DNA of 64,000 nt from the NCBI GenBank assembly GCA_902761625.1, contig CACWLH010000001.1, positions 1 through 64,000 of the forward strand. The letters run 5' to 3'. Shown piece by piece: positions 36,595 to 44,919 of this stretch. Under the pieces are notes generated by a model. That model made no database searches. It was not told the origin of the DNA and worked only from the letters and a program-made list of their open reading frames with translations. Position numbers and translations under genes: made by a program. Every line of letters begins with the position of its first letter. The first letter of the stretch is position 1. The DNA comes from an uncultured Erysipelotrichaceae bacterium. GTDB taxonomy: Bacteria; Bacillota_I; Bacilli_A; Erysipelotrichales; Erysipelotrichaceae.

Positions 36595-38051
36595 ATCTCA
36601 GAATGATGATGCGGATTATCGCATATGTGCTGTTTGTCGAAGCGGCTTTGATGATACCGGCGGCGCTGATCAGCCTTGTGCTTCATGAAACCGCCTCATT
36701 GCAGGCATTTCTGATCAGTATCGCGATTATCGTCGGTGTGGCGGGATTCCTGTATGCCATCACCATCAAGGCAAGCGGCAAACGGTTCTATGCCCGTGAA
36801 GGTTTAGCGACAACCGGTCTCTCATGGATCTTCCTGGGAGCGCTGGGATGTCTGCCCTTCGTGCTTTCCGGCGCGATTCCAAGCTATGTCGACGCGCTGT
36901 TTGAAATGGTGTCCGGCTTTACCACAACCGGTTCCTCCATTCTTAAAAATGTGGAAATTCTCCCCAAGGGAATCTTATGGTGGAGATCCTTCTCACACTG
37001 GGTCGGCGGCATGGGCGTGCTTGTCTTCCTGATGTCCATTGTTTCGGTATCCGGAAAGAACCAGGGTTTCACACTGCATATCATGCGTTCGGAATCTCCC
37101 GGCCCGGCGGTCGGCAAGATGGTTCCGCGAATGAAAGACACAGCCAAAATCCTTTACTGGATTTATACCGGCATGACCGTCATTGATATCGTGCTGCTGA
37201 AACTCGGCGGACTGTCACTGTTTGATTCATGCTGTCTGGCATTCGGCACAGCCGGCACCGGCGGATTCGGTGTCTTGAATGATTCCTTTGCCAGCTACAG
37301 TCCCTATATCCAGAATGTCACCACATTGTTCATGTTATTGTTCTCGGTCAACTTCTCGATCTACTATCTGATCCTTTTGAAGAAGTTCTCCGCAGCATTC
37401 GGCGATGAGGAGTTCAAGCTCTTCTGGGCGGCCGTATTCGTGGCAACCGCAGCGATCGCGATCAATGTCAGACCGCTGTATTCCACACTTGAGGAAACCA
37501 TCCGTCACAGCGCATTCACAGTCGGTACAATCATGTCCACCACCGGATATGCGACCACAGACTTTGATTTATGGCCTTCCTTTGCGAAATCCATTGTGGT
37601 GCTGCTGATGTTCTGCGGCGCCTGCGCAGGAAGCACGGGCGGCGGCTTCAAACAGATCAGACTTCTGCTGTTATGGAGAAGCCTGAGAAGAAACCTGCAC
37701 AGATCCATGCATCCGTCCGAAGTGCGCGCCATCCATGTCAACGGACGTGCGATTGATGAAGGTATCATCCATAACACCCATGCCTATCTGGTTGCTTATG
37801 TGATCATCCTCATTGTCAGCGTGCTGGTGATTTCCCTGGACGGCTTCAATTTCGAAACAAACTTCACCGCAGTCATGGCGACTCTCAACAACATCGGTCC
37901 TGGACTTGCCCAGGTCGGTCCGACCTGCAACTTCTCCGGATACAGCGATCTTTCCAAGCTCGTGCTCACCGCGGACATGCTGGCGGGCAGACTGGAGATC
38001 TATCCGATGCTGATTCTCATTTCCAAGAGCGCCTGGAAAAAGGCAAGATAA
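36591..38051 (+). CDS. trkH: Trk potassium transporter membrane subunit TrkH
   Basis: 486 residues; K+-conducting membrane protein with four M1-P-M2 repeats. Selectivity-filter loops are visible as FTTTGSSI, GTAGTGGFG, MSTTGYATTDF and LNNIGPGLA. Each of these contains the conserved glycine. The C-terminal KSAWKKAR is basic. Start overlaps trkA (ATGA), so the two subunits are made in fixed ratio from one mRNA. A terminator follows. Confidence 0.95.
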   Translation: MNLRMMMRIIAYVLFVEAALMIPAALISLVLHETASLQAFLISIAIIVGVAGFLYAITIKASGKRFYAREGLATTGLSWIFLGALGCLPFVLSGAIPSYVDALFEMVSGFTTTGSSILKNVEILPKGILWWRSFSHWVGGMGVLVFLMSIVSVSGKNQGFTLHIMRSESPGPAVGKMVPRMKDTAKILYWIYTGMTVIDIVLLKLGGLSLFDSCCLAFGTAGTGGFGVLNDSFASYSPYIQNVTTLFMLLFSVNFSIYYLILLKKFSAAFGDEEFKLFWAAVFVATAAIAINVRPLYSTLEETIRHSAFTVGTIMSTTGYATTDFDLWPSFAKSIVVLLMFCGACAGSTGGGFKQIRLLLLWRSLRRNLHRSMHPSEVRAIHVNGRAIDEGIIHNTHAYLVAYVIILIVSVLVISLDGFNFETNFTAVMATLNNIGPGLAQVGPTCNFSGYSDLSKLVLTADMLAGRLEIYPMLILISKSAWKKAR

Positions 38052-38060
38052 CAAGATACA

Positions 38061-38088
38061 GACTCTCACATACGGGAGTCTTTTCTTT
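38061..38088 (+). terminator. Terminator of trkAH
   Basis: GACTCTC with GGGAGTC (38061-38080) around ACATAC-type loop, then TTTTCTTT. Confidence 0.75.
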
Positions 38089-38149
38089 ACATGCATATCT
38101 TTTGAAAGAAATTCCCGATATAATACAGACAGTCACATGGAGAATGAAT

Positions 38150-38920
38150 ATGAACAATCTTGTGTTTTTTGATATCGACGGAACGCTGGCAATCAAAACC
38201 GATGTGCCCGCAAGCGCCGAAGAAGCTTTGAAAGTATTGCGTGCCAACGGAGATAAGGTATTTATCTGTACGGGAAGAAATCCTGCTTATGTGAAAAAGA
38301 ATTTCTCCGCATATGCGGACGGTTTCATCTGTTCCAATGGCCGTATGGCCTTCATGGGTGATGAGATTCTTTACAACCATCCGTTAAGCAGAGAACAGAT
38401 TGTCTTCATCCAGGAAAAGCTTGATGAAATCGGCGGAGGCTACCAGTTCAACGGCGCCACCCACGGTTTCTATGGCGGACCGGAAGAAGGATTCAAAATA
38501 CTGGCCGATGTGCAGTTTGACGGCTATGTGATTCATGAAAAGAATCCCGATAATATGGATTCAGTCTATGCCCTGGATGTCTGGTTCAGCAGCGTTGAAA
38601 TGCGCCATCAGATGGAAGATGCGCTCAAAGGCATCTGTCTGCTCAATCCCCACGGACCTCATCCGAGTGCCGATGTGACGGTGCTTGGCATTGATAAAGG
38701 AACCGCCCTGATCCACGTGGCTGAAAAGCTCGGCGTTCCCATTGAAAACACTTATGCGTTCGGAGACGGCGTCAATGATCTGTGCATGATTGAAGCGGCC
38801 GGACATGGTGTTGCGATGGGCAATGCGGTGGATGCGCTGAAAGAAAAAGCCGAATACATCACCACGCCGATTCTTGAGGACGGGGTGAAGAACGGACTGA
38901 AACATTACAACCTGATTTAA
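38150..38920 (+). CDS. Cof-type HAD phosphatase
   Basis: 256 residues. Motif I FFDIDGTLA near the N-terminus, motif II ICTGR, lysine in LGIDKGTAL and motif IV FGDGVNDLCM are complete, so it should be an active phosphatase; Cof relatives act on sugar phosphates, FMN or PLP. Start at 38150 is 7 bases after GGAG. A paralogous Cof gene is at 42308-43120. Promoter TATAAT near 38120. Ends in a hairpin before the next gene. Confidence 0.9.
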   Translation: MNNLVFFDIDGTLAIKTDVPASAEEALKVLRANGDKVFICTGRNPAYVKKNFSAYADGFICSNGRMAFMGDEILYNHPLSREQIVFIQEKLDEIGGGYQFNGATHGFYGGPEEGFKILADVQFDGYVIHEKNPDNMDSVYALDVWFSSVEMRHQMEDALKGICLLNPHGPHPSADVTVLGIDKGTALIHVAEKLGVPIENTYAFGDGVNDLCMIEAAGHGVAMGNAVDALKEKAEYITTPILEDGVKNGLKHYNLI

Positions 38921-38925
38921 AACAA

Positions 38926-38947
38926 GAAGCCGGTCAATACCGGCTTC
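38926..38947 (+). terminator. Hairpin between two phosphatase genes
   Basis: GAAGCCGGT (38926-38934), loop CAAT, ACCGGCTTC (38939-38947). No T-run, so termination would be weak; it may set relative expression of the two genes. Confidence 0.55.
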
Positions 38948-38968
38948 AATCATCAGAAAGGAACAACA

Positions 38969-40105
38969 ATGAAAGTACATTTTATATTTGTGAGACATGG
39001 TGAAACACTGTTCAATCAGGTGCGCAGGATGCAGGGACAATGCGACAGTCCGCTGAACACAAAAGGCATTGCACAGGCGGAAAACACCGCCTCCGCATTG
39101 CGCAAAGAACATTTTGATCATATCTTCTGCTCCGCATCCGAAAGGGCATGGGACACCGCCAAAATCGTTGCGCAGTATCATAAAGAAGAGCCGGTTGTGA
39201 TGAAGGAACTCATGGAGTTTGACTTCGGAACACTCGACGGCCAGCTGTTCAGCGATATGAATGATATCATCCAGGTTCACCGCAAAGCGGATGAGTGGAC
39301 GGATGTGGGCGGTGAGAATGTGCCGCTGTTTGAAATCAGGGCAAAGAAAGCATTTGAAAAGATTCTTTCCGCATGCAAAGACAATGACCATGTGCTGATT
39401 GTTTCCCATGGAAGCTATTTCTCACATCTGCTGAAAACAATCCTCAATTATGATTTCGATGAATACAGAGACCGCATGGATGCCCTGAACAGACCGCTGG
39501 TACCGAATTGCTGCATCGCTGAATTTGTCTATGAGGACGGGAAATACACCGTGACAAGAGAACCGCAGACAGCCGATGAATACCGTTCTGAACAGGCAAA
39601 GAAAATCAGAATGAGCATGGTCTGCACCGGTGAGACGCTCTTTGAAAAAGAAAACCGCAAGGAAGGCATCTGCGATTCCCTGCTGAGTGAGAAAGGCATT
39701 CAGAAAGCGGAACAGATCGGGGAAAAACTGAAAGATATAAAGATCTCATGCGCATTTGTGTCCACATCCCTGCGGGCAAGGGATACCGTTGATCTCATTC
39801 TCAAAGGAAGGAATGTTCCCGTCATATACCGCAGAGATCTCAGGGAGAGATTCTACGGACTTCTCGAAGGCGACAATAAAATCAATTTCGATGACATCGA
39901 TGACTGGTCGGCATATGGTGCTGAAAGCATTGATGAGATGGATCAAAGGGCAATGAAAGCACTCCGTGAAATCTGTGATCTGTCTGATGAAGGCAGTCAT
40001 GTTCTGGTAATCACACACCGTTATTTCCGTGAAAGACTGGAACAGGCAATCAGAACAATGAACGATGCAGGCACATGTGCCGTGCAGAGTGAAAGCCTTG
40101 AATAA
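38969..40105 (+). CDS. Tandem histidine-phosphatase (phosphoglycerate mutase-like) protein, second copy degenerate
   Basis: 378 residues made of two phosphoglycerate-mutase-like domains. Domain 1 (about 1-195) has the full catalytic set: FVRHGETLFN, SASERAWDTA, MEFDFGTLDG, IVSHGSYF. Domain 2 (about 208-378) is recognisably the same fold (MVCTGETLFE, STSLRARDTV, LRERFYGLLEG, VITHRYFRE), but the RHG that carries the phosphorylated histidine is now CTG, so it is probably inactive. Single-domain members have about 200 residues. Substrate unknown. RBS GAAAGGA. Confidence 0.85.
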   Translation: MKVHFIFVRHGETLFNQVRRMQGQCDSPLNTKGIAQAENTASALRKEHFDHIFCSASERAWDTAKIVAQYHKEEPVVMKELMEFDFGTLDGQLFSDMNDIIQVHRKADEWTDVGGENVPLFEIRAKKAFEKILSACKDNDHVLIVSHGSYFSHLLKTILNYDFDEYRDRMDALNRPLVPNCCIAEFVYEDGKYTVTREPQTADEYRSEQAKKIRMSMVCTGETLFEKENRKEGICDSLLSEKGIQKAEQIGEKLKDIKISCAFVSTSLRARDTVDLILKGRNVPVIYRRDLRERFYGLLEGDNKINFDDIDDWSAYGAESIDEMDQRAMKALREICDLSDEGSHVLVITHRYFRERLEQAIRTMNDAGTCAVQSESLE

Positions 40106-40127
40106 TTGTTATTTCGTAGTATAGTTA

Positions 40128-40184
40128 TCCATTGCCAGTTCCTTATGATTCTGACAGGTCAGAAAAGGAATCCTATGCAATGGA
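40128..40184 (+). promoter_or_regulatory. Nested inverted repeat overlapping promoter and RBS
   Basis: Three perfect helices stack: TCCATTGC (40128-40135)/GCAATGGA (40177-40184), TTCCTT (40139-40144)/AAGGAA (40165-40170), TTCTGAC (40149-40155)/GTCAGAA (40158-40164). The outer right arm contains part of the RBS GGAG (40182-40185) of the next gene. TATAGT (40120-40125) with TTGAAT 16 bases upstream is a likely promoter, which would place the transcription start inside the outer left arm. Confidence 0.55.
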
Positions 40185-40193
40185 GAAACATTT

Positions 40194-40652
40194 ATGTTCA
40201 GCTTTGATTTTGAAGATTTCAGACAGATGGATAACTACCAGAAAGTCATATTGATGATCAGTATTGTGACTGTCCTGACAGCCGCAGGCAAAACACTTTA
40301 CGGAGCAGCCGCCATGATTATGAATATAATTCAGCCGATCTCATCTGCCGAATATGCACAGATGATTTCGGGCAGATCCTTCGGACTTGCCTTCAGCGGA
40401 ACCGTTTCGCTGATCACAGGTATGCTCGGTATCAGAGCTGCCAGAGATCCCGGAAGAATCAGACCGGTGCTCATTCTCTCCGCAATCTCATTCGCTCTGT
40501 CCGCGGCCGGATTTGTGATTGCGATCAGAACCAATACCATGGCATTGCGGTTTGTTGCCAATGTTGTGATTGACGGACTGATGTTCATCGCATCCGTTCA
40601 TGTCAGCCGTCTGGTCAGACTGTCAAAGGCTGTACAGGTTCAATACCAGTAA
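40194..40652 (+). CDS. Hypothetical four-helix membrane protein
   Basis: 152 residues, four hydrophobic segments (about 20-42, 62-82, 90-110, 116-138). No family recognised. The N-terminus is soluble (FDFEDFRQMDNYQKV). Positively charged loops (RAARDPGRIRP) fit cytoplasmic sides. It has its own terminator and an unusual nested inverted repeat over its RBS, pointing to controlled expression. Confidence 0.65.
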   Translation: MFSFDFEDFRQMDNYQKVILMISIVTVLTAAGKTLYGAAAMIMNIIQPISSAEYAQMISGRSFGLAFSGTVSLITGMLGIRAARDPGRIRPVLILSAISFALSAAGFVIAIRTNTMALRFVANVVIDGLMFIASVHVSRLVRLSKAVQVQYQ

Positions 40653-40658
40653 TCACTT

Positions 40659-40681
40659 GCATGCTTAATGGCATGCTTTTT
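40659..40681 (+). terminator. Terminator of the small membrane protein gene
   Basis: GCATGC (40659-40664), loop TTAATG, GCATGC (40671-40676), then TTTTT. Confidence 0.75.
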
Positions 40682-40704
40682 AAAATGATTAACGGAGGCG
40701 GTGT

Positions 40705-41259
40705 ATGAAATTAAAAAGTATATTGAGTCTGCTTGGTTCTGCAGTTATCAGTTATGTCTTGTTCTACTTCATAACAAGTGAGTTCATCTACCGTGTTTAC
40801 TCAGGAAGTTCTGAATTGATCGTTCCATTAATGATTGCGCTGCTGATTGTTCAGACTGCAATCATATTCATGATCATCAGGCTGATTACAGATAAAACAG
40901 TCGACCGCCCATGTGTGATCATCCTCGGGATTGCATATGCGTTTGCAATGGCAGTTCTCTTATTCGGAAGACCTGTGATCGATTACCAGGCGCAGCCTGC
41001 GATCTCCGGTTTGAACCGGCAATACATGATCCAGATTCTTCTGAATCTGATCTGTTTTATACCGGTGGGGTATTTGTTCAGAAAACAGTCCCGGAACAGA
41101 ATGATTGTGATGTCAATCCTGCTGATATTGTGTGTTGAAATATTGCAATGGATCACGCACAGGGGCGTGTTTGACGTGATGGATATCATTGCCGGAACAC
41201 TTGGCATTGGCACGGGATATGCGCTCACGCATTATATTTCATTCCGGATACATAAATAA
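40705..41259 (+). CDS. VanZ family membrane protein
   Basis: 184 residues, five predicted helices. The VanZ-type pattern is in the second half: LNLICFIPVGYLF, ILLILCVEILQWITHRGVFDVMDIIAG in pieces VEILQW and FDVMDIIAGTLG. VanZ of enterococci gives low-level teicoplanin resistance, but most homologues have no tested role and this one is not linked to van genes. RBS CGGAGG. Somewhat AT-rich. Own terminator. Confidence 0.85.
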   Translation: MKLKSILSLLGSAVISYVLFYFITSEFIYRVYSGSSELIVPLMIALLIVQTAIIFMIIRLITDKTVDRPCVIILGIAYAFAMAVLLFGRPVIDYQAQPAISGLNRQYMIQILLNLICFIPVGYLFRKQSRNRMIVMSILLILCVEILQWITHRGVFDVMDIIAGTLGIGTGYALTHYISFRIHK

Positions 41260-41264
41260 CTTTG

Positions 41265-41296
41265 GTCATCATCCCGTGCAAGATGATGGCTTTTTT
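41265..41296 (+). terminator. Terminator of the vanZ-like gene
   Basis: GTCATCATC (41265-41273) with GATGATGGC (41282-41290), then TTTTTT. Confidence 0.85.
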
Positions 41297-41354
41297 GATG
41301 CGGTTCGATGAATCGTTCTCCATCTATAAAAATAATTCGTGTAAAACCGTCTGG

Positions 41355-41374
41355 ATTAATTATCAGTAATTAAT
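41355..41374 (+). promoter_or_regulatory. Palindrome upstream of lysR
   Basis: ATTAATTA-TCAG-TAATTAAT, an 8-4-8 perfect inverted repeat about 65 bases before the LysR start. A position and symmetry suited to autoregulation. Confidence 0.5.
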
Positions 41375-41438
41375 GGATAATTTTGCTTTAATATAAATGA
41401 AACCTTATGTATGATATTTAACATATAAAGGATCAATT

Positions 41439-42311
41439 ATGTCAAAACGCACACTCGAAATATTCGTGGAAGTCTGTGACAGACAATCCATGTCAGCTGC
41501 CGCCCAGGCATTGGGCATGAGCCAGCCGGCAATCAGCGCGGCGGTGTCTTCGCTGGAAAAAGAATATGAAACAAAACTGTTCATCCGCAGGGGCAGAACA
41601 CTTCAATTGAGTGAACAGGGCAGAAGACTGCGTCAATATGCGGATGTGATTCTGGAACAATATGACCGTGCCTGGGACAGTCTTCATGAACAGCACGCAG
41701 AAGAGTCATACACCATCGCAATGACGCCGCTTGTCTCGGAACTGTTTCTGCCTTCTTTGATCAGAACAATGGAGGATACGCAGCTTTCCTATGTCAGTGC
41801 GGAATCCGCAATGATCATGAACATGCTGAGGGAACATCAATGCGATATCGTCATCGCCGATCACAATGCCGATGATGCGGGCTTCACCTATATTCCTTTA
41901 TATCGGGAAACATTTGTGTTTGCGGCTTCCTCCTTATATATAAAAGAGGACAGTCTGGGCATGAATGCGCTGCTGTCAAAAAAGCTGCTGCTCAGAGAAA
42001 AAGGCACAGGCAGCCGTCAGGCCTTTGAGGCGGCGGTGATGAAAAAGAGTGTCCAGGTCCGTCCGTTTGTGGAAAGTGTTTCAGATCTCAGCCTGATCAC
42101 ATTGGCGCAAAGCGGTGCGGGGATTGCCGTTCTTCCGCAAAGACTGATTGAAAAGTCCCTGAGAAAGAAGAGACTTCATACAGTCAAAGTGAAAGGCACG
42201 GATCTGAAAAGGCAGTATTATCTTGTATACAGAAGTGACATGCATATGAGTGAAGGTTTTTCAGCCCTGGTTCAGAAAATCAGGGACTGCGCAGGAAAGG
42301 AAGACAAATGA
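41439..42311 (+). CDS. LysR family transcriptional regulator
   Basis: 290 residues. The N-terminal winged helix-turn-helix is typical (FVEVCDRQSMSAAAQALGMS, QPAISAAVSSLEKEYETKLF). The C-terminal substrate-binding domain has RKG-type LLREKGTGSRQAFE, as in CysR/CysL-like members. RBS AAAGGA. The gene overlaps a Cof phosphatase by 4 bases, which makes that phosphatase a likely co-regulated target. No divergent gene. Confidence 0.93.
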   Translation: MSKRTLEIFVEVCDRQSMSAAAQALGMSQPAISAAVSSLEKEYETKLFIRRGRTLQLSEQGRRLRQYADVILEQYDRAWDSLHEQHAEESYTIAMTPLVSELFLPSLIRTMEDTQLSYVSAESAMIMNMLREHQCDIVIADHNADDAGFTYIPLYRETFVFAASSLYIKEDSLGMNALLSKKLLLREKGTGSRQAFEAAVMKKSVQVRPFVESVSDLSLITLAQSGAGIAVLPQRLIEKSLRKKRLHTVKVKGTDLKRQYYLVYRSDMHMSEGFSALVQKIRDCAGKEDK

Positions 42312-43120
42312 AAGGATATCTGTTTCTTGATATCGACGGAACTCTGGTCGATTCAAAGGCGACACACGAAATCAGCGAAGATACAATGAATGCCCTGAAA
42401 CAGGCAAAAGCCAACGGCTACGGATGTTTCATCTGTTCCGGAAGAAACTATGGCGGCCTTTCGGATTATAAAAACATCGGTATGGACGGCTATGTGTTTT
42501 CAGACGGCGCGGGCATCATCATTGAAGGGATGGAACCGCTGTTCAGACCGATCGGCAGGGAATTGATCGAAGAGCTGATCCATCTGGTTACGGTTGAGCT
42601 CAAAGGGGAGATGTTCATGTCTTCGCTCACCGATTTCTATGCATCCGAAGAACAATACCGGCTCTGGCAGGAATATATCGCCAAAGCGGGCCATCTTCCG
42701 TTTGCCGAAAAGCTCAGCAGGATCGAAGACTGGGACGGCAGCGATATTCTGGAAATCGATATTGATCTGCCGGATGAGGAAACCGAGAAGGAGTTTGTGA
42801 AAAGGCTCAATCCGAAACTCGGCTACATTTCCACAACCGCATCCTATGGAAGAGGCTCGAGAAGCTCAGGCGAGGTGACTCTGGCCGGAGTGACCAAAGG
42901 CGACGGCATACGCAGGGCGGTTGAAATGCTTGGCGGCGATATGAAAAACACTTATGGATTCGGCGACTCCATGAACGATGCCTCCATGCTGGAAGCCTGC
43001 GCAGTCGGCGTGTGCATGGGCAATGGCGCGGATGAGCTGAAAGCCCTGGCCGATTATGTCACGGACGACATCAATGCAAACGGACTTGCCAACGCATTCA
43101 AAAAATTCGGAATTATTTAA
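42308..43120 (+). CDS. Cof-type HAD phosphatase
   Basis: 270 residues with FLDIDGTLVDS (motif I), FICSGRN (motif II), TLAGVTKGDGI (lysine) and YGFGDSMNDASML (motif III/IV): complete. Cytoplasmic sugar-phosphate-type phosphatase. ATGA overlap with the LysR gene and RBS AAAGGAAG. It resembles the 38150 gene in size and motifs but not closely in the cap domain. No terminator hairpin immediately follows; the promoter of a candidate RNA begins 9 bases after the stop. Confidence 0.9.
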   Translation: MKGYLFLDIDGTLVDSKATHEISEDTMNALKQAKANGYGCFICSGRNYGGLSDYKNIGMDGYVFSDGAGIIIEGMEPLFRPIGRELIEELIHLVTVELKGEMFMSSLTDFYASEEQYRLWQEYIAKAGHLPFAEKLSRIEDWDGSDILEIDIDLPDEETEKEFVKRLNPKLGYISTTASYGRGSRSSGEVTLAGVTKGDGIRRAVEMLGGDMKNTYGFGDSMNDASMLEACAVGVCMGNGADELKALADYVTDDINANGLANAFKKFGII

Positions 43121-43128
43121 AAAATTAG

Positions 43129-43157
43129 TTGCATCTAACTCAATGCTCTGTTAATAT
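43129..43157 (+). promoter_or_regulatory. Promoter of a candidate non-coding RNA
   Basis: TTGCAT (43129-43134), 17-base spacer, TAATAT (43152-43157). The predicted start is near 43164, with no start codon plus RBS downstream before the terminator. Confidence 0.6.
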
Positions 43158-43163
43158 AGTTAA

Positions 43164-43342
43164 TGTAAGCTAACTCAACGGCTCTTTCCTTACAAAACAT
43201 ATCCATACGGGTGAGTTGGCCGGTCCGGAATTCATATGGGCAATGAAGAACGGACCACATGCAATGCCGTGTCCTCCTTTAAAAACGGCGTGCAGATTTG
43301 AGAGACAGACCGGGAACGGGCATTCCCGGTCTTTCGCTTTTT
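43164..43342 (+). ncRNA. Candidate structured non-coding RNA, about 180 nt
   Basis: Helices visible: GCTAACTCA (43169-43177)/TGAGTTGGC (43212-43220); GGTCCG (43222-43227)/CGGACC (43251-43256) with inner TTCAT/ATGAA; GCCGT (43266-43270)/ACGGC (43285-43289) whose loop holds TCCTCC, complementary to Shine-Dalgarno sequences; and a terminator GACCGGGAA/TTCCCGGTC (43308-43331) with TTTCGCTTTTT. It fits a stand-alone RNA, since the following lipoprotein gene has its own -10 (TATCAT). A leader with attenuator for the lipoprotein is the alternative. I could not match it to 6S, RNase P or tmRNA. Confidence 0.55.
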
Positions 43343-43397
43343 ATTGCGATTTCCGCGCAAAAATGTATCATTAAGTTAACCTTTGGCAGAGGAAAAC

Positions 43398-44129
43398 ATG
43401 ATGAAAAAGAAGATAACGGCAGCTCTGACGGCTGCTTTGGTCATATTATGCATGCTGGTGAGCGGCTGTTCGAAAGAGTCGGCCGTATTCACAGCTGAAA
43501 ACTATTACACCTATGAGGATCAGTTCCGCAAGGCGGGCTTCTCGAAACGCACCCAGGTCATGTATGTGGCCGGTGAAGGAAAATATGAAACCGTTGAACA
43601 GTTAAAGAAAGCGGTCGGCGAAACCACCGTGACCGGAGTGGTGGAATGGGATTCCAAAGATAACAAATACACCTCTTACAATCTGGACGCAGACGGCAAT
43701 AAGATCGGAGCTGTCACTTACTCAACCCGTTACAGCAGCGAGAAAAAGCGGATCGCCCGGATCGGAAACGGCTATTATACGGACTATTCATATACAGACG
43801 GAAACATCGCGAAGATTGTGCGCTATCAGGGTGAAAAGAAAACAGCCGATGCATTGGCAGTCATGAGCGCAGAATTCAAATATGATTCCGAAGGAAAAAA
43901 CACGATTGTATCCATTGTGGATGAAACCGAAGGACAGCCGATCACCTACGATTACAGACTCGACTATGATGAGAGCGGCAGACTGATTTCCATCATCTAT
44001 GTTTCCGATGGCGGAACAGAAGAAAGCCATACGGAATTCACCTACAATGACAAGGGACTGATCAGCACATCCGCCCGCTATGGCAAGGACGGCAGTCTGC
44101 TTGTCTTCACCGAATATACATACGAATGA
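43398..44129 (+). CDS. Hypothetical lipoprotein with YD-like repeats
   Basis: 243 residues. Signal peptide with lipobox LVSGC (Cys near residue 24 from the ATG at 43398; the ATG at 43401 is equally possible, RBS GAGGAAA). The mature part has three or four short repeats of the YD/Rhs kind (LDYDESGRLISIIY, FTYNDKGLISTSARYG). It is expected on the outer face of the membrane. The C-terminal part of the 53906-55252 protein shows similar repeats. Function unknown. Confidence 0.78.
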   Translation: MMKKKITAALTAALVILCMLVSGCSKESAVFTAENYYTYEDQFRKAGFSKRTQVMYVAGEGKYETVEQLKKAVGETTVTGVVEWDSKDNKYTSYNLDADGNKIGAVTYSTRYSSEKKRIARIGNGYYTDYSYTDGNIAKIVRYQGEKKTADALAVMSAEFKYDSEGKNTIVSIVDETEGQPITYDYRLDYDESGRLISIIYVSDGGTEESHTEFTYNDKGLISTSARYGKDGSLLVFTEYTYE

Positions 44130-44156
44130 TTTTCAAAAAAAGAAATGCAGATGAAG

Positions 44157-44183
44157 CCTTCCGGAAAATACGGAAGGTTTTTT
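44157..44183 (+). terminator. Terminator of the lipoprotein gene
   Basis: CCTTCCG (44157-44163), loop GAAAATA, CGGAAGG (44171-44177), then TTTTTTC. Confidence 0.85.
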
Positions 44184-44245
44184 CGTCCGTGCCAAAAAAC
44201 CATGCGTGATGTATTTCTGATTCATATGGTGTTATAATGCTCACG

Positions 44246-44318
44246 TGAACAGGGGTGTGCAATGCACTGAGACAGACCCTTATCACCTGATCTAGGTAAT
44301 GCTAGCGTAGGGAGTTCA
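44246..44318 (+). promoter_or_regulatory. TPP riboswitch (THI element)
   Basis: Matches the thiamine pyrophosphate riboswitch: closing helix TGAAC/GTTCA, AGGGGTG, CTGAGA, ACCCTTATCACCTGATCT, then TAATGCTAGCGTAGGGA. Downstream, CGCCTC (44331-44336) can pair with the RBS GGAGGTG (44349-44355), so control is probably at translation initiation. An extended -10 TGTTATAAT lies near 44230-44238. Confidence 0.95.
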
Positions 44319-44362
44319 ATTAATTCCTTACGCCTCTATGTTGAAAACGGAGGTGTATTTTT

Positions 44363-44908
44363 ATGAGAAACAACCAGATCCGCTCAATCACATTCATGGG
44401 AATGTATCTTGCTTTGTTCTTTGTCTTTGACTGGCTTGCCAATGCGGTTGGCTTCCTGCAGATGCCCAACGGCGGTTCGCTGGGTCTCGGCGTCATTCCG
44501 CTGCTGTTATGTTCCTATCATCTGGGCTGGAAGAAGGGCACACTGGTATGCCTGCTCGCAGTTCTGCTGATGTTCATGACCGGCAAGGTTTATGTCGTGC
44601 AGAACTCGGACGGCTTTGCGCCATGGCAGATCGCCATTCAGTTCCTGATGGAATATCCGCTGGCCTTCGGCATCTATGGTCTGGCATCCTTATTCCCCAA
44701 CCGCGGATATTTCTACAGCGGTGTTGCTGTTACCAATCTCATCCGTCTGGTTCTCCATGTGATCGCCGGCACGGTTTTCTGGAGCACACCCTGGTGGGGA
44801 AGCTTCACCTACAACGCATGGTATATGATCCCGACCATGATCATGTGCCTGATCCTGATTCCGCTTCTTTACGAGCGTTTAAGCAAATCACGCACATTCA
44901 ACGTCTGA
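44363..44908 (+). CDS. thiT: Thiamine ECF transporter S component ThiT
   Basis: 181 residues, six helices, substrate-binding subunit of an energy-coupling-factor transporter for thiamine. ThiT-like features: NQIRSITFMGMYLAL at the start, LGWKKGTLVCLLAG-type loop (LGWKKGTLVC), VIAGTVFWS and WYMIPTMIMCLILIPLL. The TPP riboswitch directly upstream fixes the substrate. EcfA and EcfT subunits would be shared and lie elsewhere. Confidence 0.95.
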   Translation: MRNNQIRSITFMGMYLALFFVFDWLANAVGFLQMPNGGSLGLGVIPLLLCSYHLGWKKGTLVCLLAVLLMFMTGKVYVVQNSDGFAPWQIAIQFLMEYPLAFGIYGLASLFPNRGYFYSGVAVTNLIRLVLHVIAGTVFWSTPWWGSFTYNAWYMIPTMIMCLILIPLLYERLSKSRTFNV

Positions 44909-44919
44909 TTTCAATCAAG

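Noticed and set aside
43129-43342. Candidate RNA as a tRNA, tmRNA, RNase P or T-box element
   Set aside because: No cloverleaf, no tag-peptide or pseudoknot signature, and no T-box sequence could be found by eye.
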